NCBI RefSeq assembly: GCF_004664715.2
Contig: NC_051070.1
Coordinates: 72,482,200 to 72,546,199 of the forward strand
DNA length: 64,000 nucleotides
Origin: Peromyscus leucopus
Taxonomy: Eukaryota > Chordata > Mammalia > Rodentia > Cricetidae
Direction: 5' to 3'
How positions within the stretch are numbered: position 1 is the first letter of the stretch; each line of letters begins with the position of its first letter. The position numbers and the translations under genes were made by a program. Positions 22,706 to 34,984 of the stretch are shown here, in pieces. The notes under the pieces were generated by a model that had not been told where the DNA came from, ran no database searches, and saw only the letters and a program-made list of their open reading frames with translations.

Positions 22706-23079
22706 GAACAAAAATCTGAAGACACACTCCTTGGAGCTTGGCCCACCAAAGCGTCAACCCTGGCTCCTCTCTGAAGAGCTTGAGGTAGAAGGGCCCAAGA
22801 AATGAGGGGAGGAGAAGGCCCTGGTGGAGAAGGAGCCCAGCAGAGTCCAGGACTTGGCCAAAGAGTAAGAAGTCCGGAAAACTAAGAAAACTGGGGCCAA
22901 GTGCACAGGAACCAGCAGGGACTCCCCAGAGTGGCTTCCCGGGGAGGGTTGCAGGCTATTGTGTAAGATGCATTCAGATGCTACCTGGAGTGTGTGAACG
23001 TCCCTGAGGAGAGTTCACATATGGTTAGGGACATATGCTTTCGACTTTGGTGGTAGTTCTTCTGTCCATTCTTTCAGGC

Positions 23080-23265
23080 TGGTAGGTGGTGGCCACACTA
23101 GGAAAGGACAGATGCAACAAGATGTGTATGTTTTTGCAGGTTTTTTGTTGTTGTTGTTGTTGTTGTTTGAATACTTGTTGGTGTGCTCCATGGCTGAGTT
23201 GTGTACTTGAGAGCTGGGCTGCATGTTCTAAGCGTTAAATTCTGAGATGAGGTCACATGGCTAGG
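23080..23265. repeat. Unassigned dispersed repeat, copy 2
   Basis: Same orientation and order of blocks as 7545-7735; the A/T-rich centre here has a (TTG)n tract at 23146-23167. Confidence 0.5.
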
Positions 23266-23584
23266 CTTGAGATTTGAGCCACCTACTGTGTCTGGAGCAG
23301 GAGGCAGAATCTTATTCTGGGTTGGTAGCATCTCTCTTAGAGGGAGGAGTCAGGATTGAGGCTGGGTCCGCTTGGGACAGAGTGTTATGAATTATTATAT
23401 GGGGGGACCCCCAAGGGTATCCCATGCATGCAGAGAAACATGCTGGCATTCTGGGCAGTGGTGGGCTGGTTGGTGACCCACTCCATGCAGGTATGGCAGT
23501 GGGGTGGTGGGTGGACATTCACAACCCAGCCACTACATCCATGTGGAGAGGAAAACCATTGAATGTATAAGCAGAACTCAATAG

Positions 23585-25019
23585 ACCTCCTAGCCTAGTA
23601 GGAGCTCAATGGACCAACCTAGTAGGAGCTTGGGAGACAGTGGTGCTGAAAGCATGGTCTGTGGAGGCCTAATTTAAGAGTTTTCCAGAGGGGAACAATG
23701 TAGGAACTGGGATGGAGACCATTCTTGTGATATTTTGGCAAAGAATGTAGCCACCTTCTGCCCTTGTCCTAAGAATTTACCTGAGGCTAAATTAAAAAAG
23801 TAATAGATGAATTTTTTTTTTTTTTTTTTGGTGGAGGAGTCTTCAAGACAGCCTCTTAGGGTCACTGTTGTGTTGTTATTAGTAATCACTCTTACGCAGA
23901 TCTACAATGAAAATGAGCATGTAGGGAAGTGTAAATACCTAATGTACAATCTGAGGAGAGAGAGAGCACCAGGAAGTTCCATGTTGGAGCCAAGGCTTGT
24001 GCTGAAAGGGACAAAAAGACTAAAGAGAGGCTTGAAGCAAGATAGAATGAAGGGAGGGTACCCTCAGGGCAAGACACCCTTCAAGCTAGGCTTCCAACTT
24101 GTAAAAGGGAAAGGTCTGAGGAATCTCCTGCTCCTAAGAAGCAATGACACATCAAAGCTTATGACTCAAGGAGGGGCCAGGCTCCCATCTGAGTAGGAAG
24201 CCAGACGTGGCAGAATCATTCATCCGGCTATAGCCTTAGTCATGAAGAACAGATGAGTAAGGGATGGTGGGAATATTCCTCGGTTTTTAAGGAGAGCTGC
24301 TGAGGCCAGGCATTTGTCAGAAGAGCCCTCAAGTAGAGGGCGCTGAGTGAATCTGTGAGAGTAAAGCCTGGATTTTGTTGGCGACTCTGATATTGGAGAT
24401 GCCAGATCAGATCCCTGAGACATCGGCCAAGGAGAGCTGCAGACAGAGAGTGGAACCAGCCGAAGAGGGGGAAGCTTGTTGTAGGAAACAAAGCAGGAAG
24501 GATGGAGCCATCTAAGCCGTTTAGTAGGAGATGTTTTGGTAGGAGATAGGACCTGGAGTTTGCTCTGCTGGGGTTCAGTCTTGCTTTGGTTCAGTATTTC
24601 CTCACCGTGCCCTCAGTCCTTCCTTTTAGAGTGGTAATGTATATTCTGTGACATTGTCTGTTGGAAGTATGTGATGTGATTTTTTGATTTTGCAGGGGGC
24701 TACAACTAAGAGATTTCCTTGAGTCTCAGAAGAAACTGTGGACTTTTTAAAAAAAACAAACAAAAACACATTTATTTATTATGTATACATTGTTCTGCCT
24801 GCATGTCAGAAGAAGGCACCAAATCTCATTATAGATGGTTATGAGCCACCATGTGGTTGCTGGCAATTGAACTCAGGACCTCTGGAAAAGAGGTCAGTGC
24901 TCTTAAAATCTGAGCCATCTCTCCAGCCTGAAACTGTGGACTTTAAAACTGTGTTGAAACTGTGACAGACCATGGGACTTCTGAAACTGGACTAAATGCA
25001 TTCTGCATTATGATATTAC
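23585..25019 (+). mobile_element. MaLR-like internal region, second diverged copy
   Basis: Colinear with 27534-28690 over most of its length (shared CATTCTTGTGATATTTTGG, CTAAATGCATT-type end). No LTR is attached. Interrupted by the B2 at 24747-24929. Confidence 0.7.
24747..24929 (-). mobile_element. B2 SINE, antisense
   Basis: Flanked by a perfect 15-bp duplication GAAACTGTGGACTTT (24732-24746, 24930-24944). Confidence 0.92.
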
Positions 25020-25990
25020 CATTTACTGGCTTGCTCAGCTTGCTTTCTTATAGAACCCAGGACCACCAACCCAGGGCTGGACCCACCCACAATGGACTGG
25101 GCCCTCCTCCACCAGTCATTAATCAAGAAAATGCCCTATAAGCTTGTTTTAGAGCATTTTCTTTTCTTTTTTTTTCATTTTTCTTTATTAAGAAATTTTC
25201 TACTCACTCCACATACTATCCACAGATCTCCCCTCCTCCCTCCTCCCACCCCCAGCCCTCTTTCCTAAGCCACCCTGCATCCCCACATCCCCAAAATCGA
25301 GGTCTCCCATGGGGAGTCAACAGAGCCCAGCAAACTGAGCCTAGGCAGGCCCAAGCCCCTTCCCACTGCACCAAGGCTGTGCAAGGTGTCACACCACAGG
25401 CACTGGATTCCAGAAGCCCGCCCATAGACCAGGGACAGATCCCAATCCCCCTGCCTGGGTGCCCCCCAAACAGTTCAAGCCAAACAACTGTCTTTCATAT
25501 CCAGAGGGCCTAGTCCAGTCCCATGGGGCCTCCACAGCCATCAGTCCACAGTTCATGGGCTTCCACTAGTGTGGCCAATCATCTCTGCATGTCCTCCCAT
25601 CATGATCTCGACATCCCTCCCCTGCAGTACCTCTCCTCTCTCTCATCAATTGGATTCCCGGAGCTCAGCCTGGTGCCTGGCTGTGGATTTCTGTATCTGC
25701 CTCCATCAGTCACTGGTCAAGAGCTCTATGATGACTGCTAGGTTATTTGCTAGGCTGGTCCCTAGAGTAGACCAGTCCAGGCACCCTCTGGACCACTGCC
25801 AGCAGACCAAGGTGGGGTCAACCTTGTGGATTCCTGAGAGACTCCCCAGCACCCTGCCTCTTCCTATTCCCATGATGTCTTCATCTATCATGGTATCGTC
25901 CTCCCTGCTTTAGGGCATTTTCTAAAGTGAGGTTCTCTCCTCTCAGATAACTCTAGCTTGTGTCAAGTAAGCATAGAAACTAGCCAGCCT
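25020..25990 (-). mobile_element. Repeat family Y, reversed, split by L1
   Basis: The parts 25020-25162 and 25924-25990 are the reverse of 26556-26970 (GAACCCAGGACCACC; AGCTTGTGTCAAGT). The 5' end of the family (left in the plus strand) is truncated. Confidence 0.7.
25163..25908 (-). mobile_element. L1 3' untranslated fragment, antisense
   Basis: Rodent L1 3'-end sequence in reverse: T-rich tail, TTATTAAGAAATTTTCTA, then CACTGCACCAAGGCTGTGC. A 15-bp target duplication with one mismatch (TTTAGAGCATTTTCT at 25148-25162, TTTAGGGCATTTTCT at 25909-25923) shows insertion into repeat Y. Confidence 0.85.
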
Positions 25991-26040
25991 AGGAGGGCTA
26001 TCCTCAGGGTAAGACCCCACCCGGATAAGATCCCAACTTG

Positions 26041-26086
26041 TAAAAATTTGGTGGAATTTTTTTTTGGAAGGATTAGCAAGGGTGAC
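26041..26086 (+). mobile_element. Left piece of an older MaLR-like LTR
   Basis: Reads like LTR sequence before the conserved GTGGCCTTGTTGGAGG segment (GGAAGGATTAGCAAGG) and resumes at 29220 after the element above. Confidence 0.6.
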
Positions 26087-26555
26087 TGTGGTGGTTTGAG
26101 TTGACGATGGGACCCATAGGCTCATGTATTTGAATGCTGGGTCCCTTGTTAGTGGAACTGTTTGGGGAGGAGTAGAAGGTGTGGCATGCTTGGAGTAGGT
26201 GTGTCACTGCGGGTGAGCTTGAAGGTTTCAAAAGCCCATTTCAGGCCTGGTGTCTTTCTCACTGCCTGATGCCTGCAGAGCAGAATGTAAAGCTCTCAGC
26301 TACTGCTGGAGCGCCATGCCTGTCTGCTTCCCACCATAATGATCATGGACTAATCCTCTAGAACTGTAACCAAGCAATCTTCCAAGAAAACTCTTTCTTT
26401 TATAAGAGTTATCTTGGTCATGTCGTCTCTTCAAAGACAGAAATTGGTATCAGCGACTTGGGTATTGCTGTGACAGGCCTGACCATGGTTGTTTGGAGAA
26501 AGATGGAAGACTTTGGGACTTTGGACTAGAAAAGCGGTTAAATACTTTAAGTGGG

Positions 26556-26970
26556 TGTGTTGGCTGGTTTTGTTTGTCAACTTGACACAAGCTGGAGTCG
26601 TCAGAGAGGAAGGCGCCTCAGTTGAGGAAATGCCTCCATGAGATGCAGCTGTAAGGCATTTTCTTAATTAGTAATCAATGAGGGAGGGCCCAGCCCATGG
26701 TGGGTGGTGGTACCATCCCTGGGCTGGTGGTCCTGGGTCCTATAAGAATGCAGACTGAGGAAGCCATGTGAAGCAAGCTGGTAAGCAGCACCCCTCCATG
26801 GCCTCTGCATTAGCTCCTGCCTCTAGGATCCTGCCCTGTTTGATTTCCTATCTTGACTTCCTTCAGTGATAAACAGCAATATGGAAACATAAGCCAAATA
26901 AACCCCTTCCTTCCCAACTTGCTTTTTGGTCATGGTGTTTCATGGCAGCAATAGAAACCCTGACTAACAC
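26556..26970 (+). mobile_element. Interspersed repeat family Y (TGTGTTGGCTGG...CTAACAC)
   Basis: A complete copy flanked by AGTGGG (26550-26555, 26971-26976), inserted in the MaLR internal region. A second, reversed copy lies at 25020-25990. LTR-like; family not assigned. Confidence 0.7.
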
Positions 26971-26986
26971 AGTGGGGCTTAATGGG

Positions 26987-27528
26987 TGTGGCAGTTTAAA
27001 GGAAAATGGCCCCCATAGGATTGGCACTGTTAGCAGGTGTGGCTTTGTTGGAGGACGTGTGTCACTGTGAGGGTTGGCTTTGAGGTCTTCTATGCTCAAG
27101 CTACACCCAGGATGGTATATAGTTCACTTCCTGTTGCCTGCAGCTCAAGATGTAGACCTCACAGCTCCTTCTTCAGCACTGTGTCTGCCTGCATGCCACC
27201 GTGTTTCCCACCATGCTGATAATGGACTAAACCTCTGAACTATAAGCCAGCCCCACTTAAATGTTTTTCTTTATAAGAGTTGTCACGGGGGCTGGAGACA
27301 TGGCTCAGGAGTTAAGAGCACTGCCTGCTCTTCCAGAGGTCCTGAGTTCAATTGCCAGCAACCACATGGTGGCTCACAACCATCTGTAATGAGATCTGGT
27401 GCCCCCTTCTGGCATGCAGGCATACATGCAAGCAGAACACTGTATATGTAATAAATAAATCTTAGGGGGGAAAAAAAGGAGTTGTCATGGTCATGGTGTC
27501 TCTGCACAGCAATAGAAACAGTAAGATA
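26987..27528 (+). mobile_element. Solo MaLR-like LTR, subtype X'
   Basis: TGTGGCAG... to ...GTAAGATA (final CA mutated to TA), flanked by ATGGG on both sides. It is a different subtype from the host LTRs and contains a B2 SINE. Confidence 0.7.
27286..27478 (+). mobile_element. B2 SINE in the solo LTR
   Basis: Forward B2 with GCTGGAGACATGGCTC promoter-side sequence, flanked by a 9-bp duplication GAGTTGTCA (27277-27285, 27479-27487). Confidence 0.9.
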
Positions 27529-28898
27529 ATGGGCCATCTGAGTAGGAGCATAGAAGACAGTAGTATGGAGGATGATTGGACTATAGAGGCTTGGCTCTAG
27601 ATGTTTCAGAGGGCAAGAGTATTAGTAAGTGGCCTACAGACCATTCTTGTGATATTTTGGTAAAGAATGTAGCTGATTTCTGCCCTTGACCAAAACATTT
27701 GTTGGAGGCTAAATTGAAGAGTTTGGATTGATGCCCTTGGCCGAGGAGAACCTAGTATCGGCTATGTGACATGGTTATTAGTGATCGCTCTTACACAAAT
27801 CTACAGTGAAAAAGAACACGCGAGGCAAAAGGAAATACGAAATGCGCAGTTTGAGGGGGAAAGAGGCAGGTACCAGGAAATGTAATGTTGGGGCCAAAGC
27901 TTGTGCTGAAAGAGATGAGAAGTTTAAAGAAAGTCCTGACTCAAACTGGAATAGAGGGAGTGACGCCCTCAGGACAAGGTACCACCCAGATAAGCAGCCC
28001 GTGAAAGGAATAAACCAGTGGGATTTCCTCAGCCTAGAAAGCATCAACAACTGAACGCTTGTGCAAGTTTCAACCCCAACAGGCAGAGGAAATTGGCAGC
28101 TTGGCCATGTGGCTCTGGATCTAGAGTCAAGAAAGGTAAAAGGGACTGTGGACTCCTCTTCCATGGCTAAAGAAAGCTGTGAGGCCAGGCAGGTGAGTCT
28201 CCGATTGGAGACCCAGAGAGGCCATTTCATGAAGCTGTGAAGGTGAATCCTGGACTACACTTGAGACCCCAAGATGTTGGAGATGACAGAGCCATGGGGT
28301 ACCTGCCAAGGAAAGCTGCATTCAGGATGTGGTACCAGCTCAAGAGAGAGAAGTGTGCTGCAGTCAACAAAGTTGAGAGGAGTGGGAGACTGAACAAGAT
28401 TGAGCAATTCATCTAAGATAGACTTTGGAGTTTGACCTGTGGGTTTCAGTCCCACTTTGGTCCGGTATTTCTTCACTATGCCCTCTTTCTCTTTTCTCCC
28501 CTTTGGAATGGTAATATATATTCTGTGCCATTGTATGTTAGAAGAATGTGACCTGCTTTTTTATTTTACAAGAGTTTACAGTAAAGAAATTACCTTAAGA
28601 GACTTTGGACTTTTAAACAGTTTTGAGACTGTTAAAGACTATGGTGACTTTTGAAGTTGGACTGAATGCATTTTGCATTGTGATATAGTTATAAGGCTAT
28701 GGGGCCAAGTAGTGGAATGTGCTGATATGTTTGAATGCTTAGTCCCTAGTAAATGGAACTGTTTGGAAAGGATTAGGAGGTGTGGCCTTGTTGGAGTAAG
28801 TGTGTTACTGGGGGTGGGCTTTGAGGTTTCAAAAGTCCATACCATGCCCAATGTCTTTCTACTGCCTACAGATCAGGGTATAAAATCCTTAGCTACTG

Positions 28899-29047
28899 GA
28901 CCAGACATGGTGGCATACACTCTTAATCCCAGCACTTTTGGAGGCAGAGGCCGGTAGATCTCTGTGAGTTCAGGTCAGCCTGTTCCAAATAGTGAGTTCC
29001 AGGACAATCAGAGCTATATAGAGAGACCCTGTTTTTTTTTTTTTTTA
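28899..29047 (+). mobile_element. B1 SINE in the 3' LTR of the MaLR-like element
   Basis: Forward B1 with an unusual T-run where the A-tail should follow, flanked by imperfect duplications of CCTTAGCTACTG. Confidence 0.8.
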
Positions 29048-29219
29048 AATACCTTCAGCTACTGTTCCAGGGTCATGCCTGTCTGCTTCTCCCCATGATG
29101 GTCATGGGCTAACCCTCTAAAACTGTAGCCAAGCAATTCCCTCAATGAAATGCTTTCTTATATAAGAGTTATCTTGGTTATGGTGTCTCTTCACAGCAAT
29201 AAAAGAATAAGACAGTGAC

Positions 29220-29479
29220 CTTGTTGTAGGAGATATATCACTAGGCATTCAGGTTTCAGAAAGCCCACACCATTCCCTGTTAGCTCACACACACTCTGTC
29301 TGCCTCCTACTTTTGGATCAAGATGTGAGCTCTTAGCTATCCTGCTGCCAGGCCTCCTCTCCGACATCATGGACTTTAATCCTCTGAAGCAGTAAGCCCA
29401 ATTAAATGCTTTTTTTTTTTTTTATAAGTTGCCTTGGTCATGGTGTTTTATTGTAGCAATAAAAAAGTAACTTAAGACA
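29220..29479 (+). mobile_element. Right piece of the older MaLR-like LTR
   Basis: Begins CTTGTTGTAGGAG and continues to AAGACA, the LTR end. With 26041-26086 it forms one LTR broken by the 26087-29214 insertion. Confidence 0.65.
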
Positions 29480-30467
29480 CCCTCCCCCTGTGCTGTACAT
29501 AAGACACATGCTGGGGTTCCAGGTTGCTGCAGTAGTTGGTGTGACTCCATCAGAGTGCGCATGACCCACATGACCCCATCTTTCTATATGTGTGTCTGTC
29601 CTTCCTTCATTCTCTCACTGTCCCTTGTCAGGGTTTTAGACCCAAGCTGGGTGGGATGAGACACCCTTGGACTCCCTGTGTCCTAACACTGTGTTTCACC
29701 TCCCCATCTCCATTTTTCTTAGTTTTTTCCTATCCTCTACATCACTGTTCTCTCTTCCATACTCTCCCTCTCACATGAGTGTCCTTGTGCCCTAAAGATG
29801 CCCCCCTTGTGTCCACTTTATTACTGACCTGACTGTGGCTCATCTGGTCCGAACCTATCCTTCTCTGTCTTCCTTTCTCACTTGTCTCATTGCGGGCCTC
29901 CTCCCTTTCAGTCCTTGTGCCGTGACTGGGTCAGGGGGCTGGGGATACACCTACCTTAGCTGGACTGGCTGTCCCTCTGAGGCCTTTGCCTGTTGCCTAA
30001 TTCCTTAAAGACAGGCATGAGCTACACTGCCTCTTACCGGGTGCAGGCTGGGGAGCAACCTGTATATCAGGAAATGAACCAGCTTCAAGCCTCTCTATTT
30101 ATGTACCAAATAAGTGGATGCCTATGGAGCTAATGGGCCTGCCTAAACATACTCAGCAATAAGGAATCCTGAATCCTCACATTCAAAACTATACTGTATT
30201 TGGCCTCTGGCCACCTGGTTTTAATGACTCCTATTAAAACATCTGACACAGGTGTCAACTCAACTGAATTTCAGAGACAGTTGGCATTAATCGTCTTTTA
30301 CGTGTACCTCCGGCTCATTATCTAGTGACAAGCCAATCCTGGTGGTGTTAAGGACTGCTTCTTCTCTGAGTTGTGGTACAGACAGAGTCATCCAGAAGGT
30401 TAGTTCGCACAACTTCTTGTCATCCAGGTACCCTGTTTGTCTCCAGGAGGACTCAGAGGAAGCAAGA
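29480..30467. other. Single-copy intergenic sequence
   Basis: No coding or repeat signature seen. Confidence 0.5.
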
Positions 30468-30825
30468 TGTTGTGGAATAATCTTTTTGTACACTGTGAGG
30501 CTGTGTCTTTGCCAAGGTGCCTTCCAATTGGTTTGATAAAGAGCTGAATGGCCAATAGCTAGGCAGGAAGAGTTTAGGTGGGTTCCGAGCAGAGAGAAAA
30601 GGAGATAAATCCAGGTGCGAGAGAGATGCCAGAAGGGATGGAGAGGAAACAGGAGGTGTAAGATGGAAAAGAGGTAAAAATGCAGATTAATATTAATGGG
30701 TTAATATAAGTTGTAAGAGCTATTTGTGGATTCTGTATGAAAGCTATAGGCTGAGCTTTCATAATTAATAAGTCTTTGTGTCATGTTTTTGTGAGCTTGT
30801 GGCCCAAAGGAAAACCTGTCTAGAG
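30468..30825 (+). mobile_element. LTR, mys-like family
   Basis: Begins TGTTGTGGAATAATC and carries GGCCAATAGCTAGGCAGGA and TTAATAAGTCTTTGTGTC. The 3' edge is unclear. Confidence 0.7.
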
Positions 30826-31738
30826 TAATAGACAGGGATGAGTCATCATCAGTCACCATGTCTGAAGGCCCTTCCCCAGTGGCTCAGTTATTCCAATATT
30901 CATTTCTCCAAGCCTCTCCAGGTCCAGGGACTGATCGAGGCCACCTTCCTTTACTGAGAGATGGCTCCTAGCCCCTCCCATTCTTTCTCTGGCCTTCCTT
31001 ATTTTATAGAAAGTTGCAGAGCTTAAACATTACCCAAGTGTTTACATTTGACATGCTATCAACATGTGGCCTCAACCCCTCCCTCATTTTGTACTTCCTG
31101 CTTCTGTGGTGGTTACAGCTTGTGTTTGTGCTACTTTGGAAGCTCTGGAGAGCTTGAAATATGATGCTCAGCGCTAAGAAGCATCCCTATCAGGATAGGA
31201 ACACCCAGAAAAGAGGTGAATGATAGTTGTTTTTTTTTCTTTTTCTTTTTCCAGCATTCACATGTAAACACACGATCTCAAAGTCTTCGGTTCAGGTCCT
31301 CCCCCACCCCCGCCCCCACAGTTAACACATTATAAAGAGCAATTGCTTTGTGCCAGTGGTATACCCAATGTGTATCAGTGAATAAGACATAAATCCCAAT
31401 CTTTGCAGAGCTTACATCACATTGGGGAAAGACTGAAAACACATATAACTTCACTCAAAGGGGTAACAGCTGAGCAGAAAGGCAGACCAGGATGGGGTAG
31501 CCGGAGACTTTTGAGTAGGTCACTGAGGTAGGTGACTTGAGGGCACATTGGGGCTTGACGGGGTGTTCCGAGCTGAGAGAGCAACACTGCACAGCCCTGA
31601 AAGCACACAGACGGCTGGGGTGCTGGGGGAACAGCAGGGTGAGCAGTGTGACTGGGCTGAGTGCATAGGGCAGGCAGTGAGCCAGACATGGGAAACCTCA
31701 GGGACCCCGAGAGAGGCTATGGCTTCCTTCCGAGGAGT
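30826..31738. other. Intergenic sequence
   Basis: Possible ancient relic at 31340; nothing else. Confidence 0.5.
31340..31440 (-). mobile_element. Possible ancient MIR/L2-type relic
   Basis: TTTGTGCCAGTG and TGCAGAGCTTACATCACATT resemble old mammalian repeats; weak. Confidence 0.3.
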
Positions 31739-31978
31739 AAAGGGCCTGTTTTTTGTTTGTTTGTTTGTTTGTTTTTTCTTTCTTTCTTTCTTTCTTTTTT
31801 TTTTTTTTTTTTTTTCGAGACAGGGTTTCTCTGTGTAGCTTTGCGCCTTTCCTGGAACTCACTTGGTAGCCCAGGCTGGCCTAGAACTCACAGAGATCCG
31901 CCTGGCTCTGCCTCCCGAGTGCTGGGATTAAAGGCGTGCGCCACCACCACCACCACCGCCCGGCAAAGGGCCTGTTTT
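31739..31978 (-). mobile_element. Young B1 with 14-bp target duplication
   Basis: AAAGGGCCTGTTTT at 31739-31752 and 31965-31978 flank a reverse B1 with (TTTG)n and (TTTC)n tail and a (CCA)n expansion at its head. Confidence 0.93.
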
Positions 31979-32498
31979 AAAGGACACTTAACACATGTGG
32001 ATCACAACTGTAGACAAAAATCACACAAACCACGTTGACTATGAAGTTTGTGTTTTGGTCTAGAAATTAGGATTATTTTTTAAAAATATGCTTTGGTAAA
32101 TTCTTTGGGCATGTGAGGCATGCATACAACGCATATCAGCCATACTCACGCTCCATCTATCTCCCAGCAGACACTGGGATTTGGGGCAAGGAAGGCGAGG
32201 ATGTTTCGAGAGCAGGGAGGGAGGGTCACTTTTGGTAGACCGCACAGCTGTGGGGGGTAAGGATGGATCTCTGTCAGAACGAGCGAGCGGTGTCGGGAAA
32301 GGACAAGGCCACTAGATGGCAAGACAGCACCGACGGACAAGTTCACACAGGCCTCCGCTGTGTTTCCTCTGGGGAGGTTCGGCCCTGGGGAGAGAGGGCC
32401 GTTCGCTTCTTTGATGAGGTGTCAGAACCTCTGGATAGAGCATTATGTCATGCTGCTGTAAATACACAGGCACAGGCAAACGTGTGCGCGTGTGCGAG

Positions 32499-32501
<3 letters not shown>

Positions 32502-32540
<39 letters not shown>
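32502..32540. repeat. (CA)n microsatellite
   Basis: About 19 CA units, preceded by a GTGTGCGCGTGTGC segment. Confidence 0.95.
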
Positions 32541-32542
<2 letters not shown>

Positions 32543-32569
32543 AATACATAAACAGAATCCGCATTTTGT

Positions 32570-32759
32570 TTTTCATACTTATTTATTGGGGTGGGGAGGA
32601 GAAGAAGAAGGATAAAGACAGAGCCGTGGGGTGATGAGGTCAGAAGACAAGTTGCAGCCGTCACTCTCTCATCCCACCACATGGGTACCAGGGACTGAGC
32701 TCAGGTTGTCAGGCTTGGTGACAAATGCTTTTGCCCACTGAGCCATCTCCTTGGTCCCA
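32570..32759 (-). mobile_element. B3A/B4-type SINE
   Basis: GTCAGAAGACAAGTTGCAG to CACTGAGCCATCTCCTTGG. Confidence 0.65.
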
Positions 32760-33398
32760 GAAGCCATGTGTTAAAGTAGGCCATGGACCAAGTTCATATT
32801 AGCTCGGTCCAGCCCTGCCCCTGCAAGGGCAGGCTCGGGTGGGAGGAGGGGCGGGAGGCTGTAAGCTCATTAAAATTCTTAGCTTGGAGTCCTTTGCGAT
32901 TTTTATTCCCCTGAAGTGTGATGCTTCCAAACCATGATCTGAACGGCGCTGTTTTCCCGTCACGGTTCTCCTACTTGCTCCTGACTCTGCTCTTCTGGGC
33001 TTTCCAGAAGGCTGCCTTCCTACTAGGTGTAAATGAGATAAACATGAGATAAAGGGACAAGGCACGGAGCTTCAAGTCTGCACACAAACACTGAAGTAGG
33101 AAAGTAGAAACCCACAGTCTATACAGTTCAGATGGGAAACCCTTGTCCGGTATTTGGCTTTGATTTTGTTAGCCTACACTAACCAGCCAGCTTGCAAGAT
33201 CGACTTCGTTTTGCACTTGGTGGGATGGTTTTACCACTTTATGTTCATTGCTTTCATGGCAAAAGGAGGGAAAGACGAGAGAAGGAGGGTAAGGGTAGGA
33301 AGGAAAGAAGGCAGAGGATAGGACGTGGGAGGAAGAAAGCCTCACCCTGACCTTCGTGGTTACTAGTCACCACTGTCGGCCCAACTTCTTCCCTTGGG

Positions 33399-33480
<82 letters not shown>

Positions 33481-34276
33481 TGTTAAAGTTAGTGTGGGTG
33501 TTAAGAAAATTCCAGCAGTGCCAGGTGGATCACTGCCCGTGTTCCCCATAGGACAACAGCTGCTGCTTCCTCTAGCCTTCAGCGGGAGGGAGCGAGGGGG
33601 TGGGGAGAAAGAGGCTGGGCCTGGATGAGTGCCTACCCTTCAGGGCCAAGCCTTTCTTCCGGAGCTCCACACAGCCTCTAGACACCAGTGGAAAGCCCAT
33701 GGGAGAGTGTTTCCCTCCAGACAGGAGCAGATCCAAGTTCTGTCAGCCTGATGTAGATCTTGGATAAATAAGGGTAATACGGCTCATTTTTATATCTGGA
33801 GAAAGTGAAACATACCGCAAAGTCAGGGTCAGCTCTGGGACTCTTTTCAGGTCTTTGGATTCCCATGACCTTTCCTGGAACAGCTGTGGGTTTGGAGGAG
33901 GCAGCCCTGACCGAAGGTTAGAATCCTTGGCTCCCAGACCTTTAGACAAGCTAGGTCGCAGGAGAGAGGGACTTGGTCTTAGGGTGGGGTTATCAGGTTG
34001 ATCTGTGCCCTAAGCCCTTTCCAGGGCCCTACTCCGTAGTTATAGCCAGAGTAAGTTCCTTAGCCCATACTCAGGCCGACCACTGTCTGGCAGGCCTTCC
34101 TAACTTTGTCTCTGACTTTTCTCCCACTTAGTATCTTAGCCGTGGGCAGACATGATTTTCATAATCTTTTTCCATTCGATTTAACTTCTAACTGCCCAGT
34201 GAGACTAGTTCTAGGGTCCTAGGATAACCACCTTGCTCCTCAGAAAACTCTTTCAGATCCTCCCATTCAGAGATAA
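32760..34276. other. Intergenic sequence around (TC)34
   Basis: No exon or SINE signature apart from the microsatellite. Confidence 0.5.
33403..33471. repeat. (TC)34 microsatellite
   Basis: Pure TC followed by TGTGTGTG. Confidence 0.95.
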
Positions 34277-34466
34277 TTTTTTTTTGAGACATAATTTAAT
34301 GTAACCCAGGCTGGCTTGCAACTTGCTATGTAGCAGAGGATGGCCCTTGAACTCCTGATCTTCTTGCTTCTACCTCCCTGGGATTTCAGGCGTGTCCCCT
34401 TGCAACCAGTGCCCAGGATCAAGCCTCAGACTTGAACACTCTACCAACTGAGCTACATCTCCAGCA
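34277..34466 (-). mobile_element. B4 SINE (B1-like plus ID-like)
   Basis: TTGAGACATAATTTAATG half then ACTCTACCAACTGAGCTAC half. Confidence 0.65.
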
Positions 34467-34536
34467 GGCAGAGAGGAGGTCTTTCTCAGCTCTGTGTTCC
34501 TATAATACTTAACTGTCTCCAAGAAATATCATTTTA

Positions 34537-34769
34537 GGGGGCTGGCGAGATGGCTTAACAGTGAAGAGCACTTGCTACTCTTCCTGAGGACCTGAGTTCA
34601 GTTCCTAGCACCCACAACAGGGGCCTTACAATTGTCTGTAGCTCCAGCTCCAGGGGATTCTATACCTCTGGCCTCCATGGAGACCTGTACACATGTGCAC
34701 ACACACCTACATCCAGACACATGCACATACCCATTTTTAAAAAAATAATAAAAGTAAATCTTAAAAAAG
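34537..34769 (+). mobile_element. B3/B2 SINE
   Basis: Forward copy, GGCTGGCGAGATGGCTTAAC. Confidence 0.85.
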
Positions 34770-34778
34770 AAATTGTTA

Positions 34779-34934
34779 GCCGGGCGGTGGTGGCGCACGC
34801 CTTTAATCCCAGCACTCGGAAGGCAGAGGCAGGCGGATCTCTGTGAGTTTGAGGCCAGCCTGGGCTACCAAGTGAGTTCCAGGAAAGGCGCAAAGCTACA
34901 CAGAGAAACCCTGTCTCGAAAAACCAAAAAAAAA

Positions 34935-34966
<32 letters not shown>

Positions 34967-34971
34967 AAAAG
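34779..34971 (+). mobile_element. Young B1 with long A-tail
   Basis: GCCGGGCGGTGGTGGCGCAC head and CAAAGCTACACAGAGAAACC; AAGAAATTGTT on both sides. Confidence 0.95.
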
Positions 34972-34984
34972 AAAAAGAAATTGT

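Larger units (their letters stand above)
26087..29214 (+). mobile_element. Two-LTR MaLR-like (ERVL-type) element with nested insertions
   Basis: The 5' LTR (26087-26439) and 3' LTR (28718-29214) are related and directly repeated, with TG...CA ends and a perfect 5-bp target duplication GTGAC (26082-26086, 29215-29219). TGGTATCAG at 26445-26453, just after the 5' LTR, resembles a tRNA-Leu primer-binding site. The native internal part is about 1.3 kb and non-coding, so the element is non-autonomous. It is split by insertions at 26556-26970, 26987-27528 and 28899-29047. The class is inferred from the duplication length and primer site; the family name is not assigned. Confidence 0.8.
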
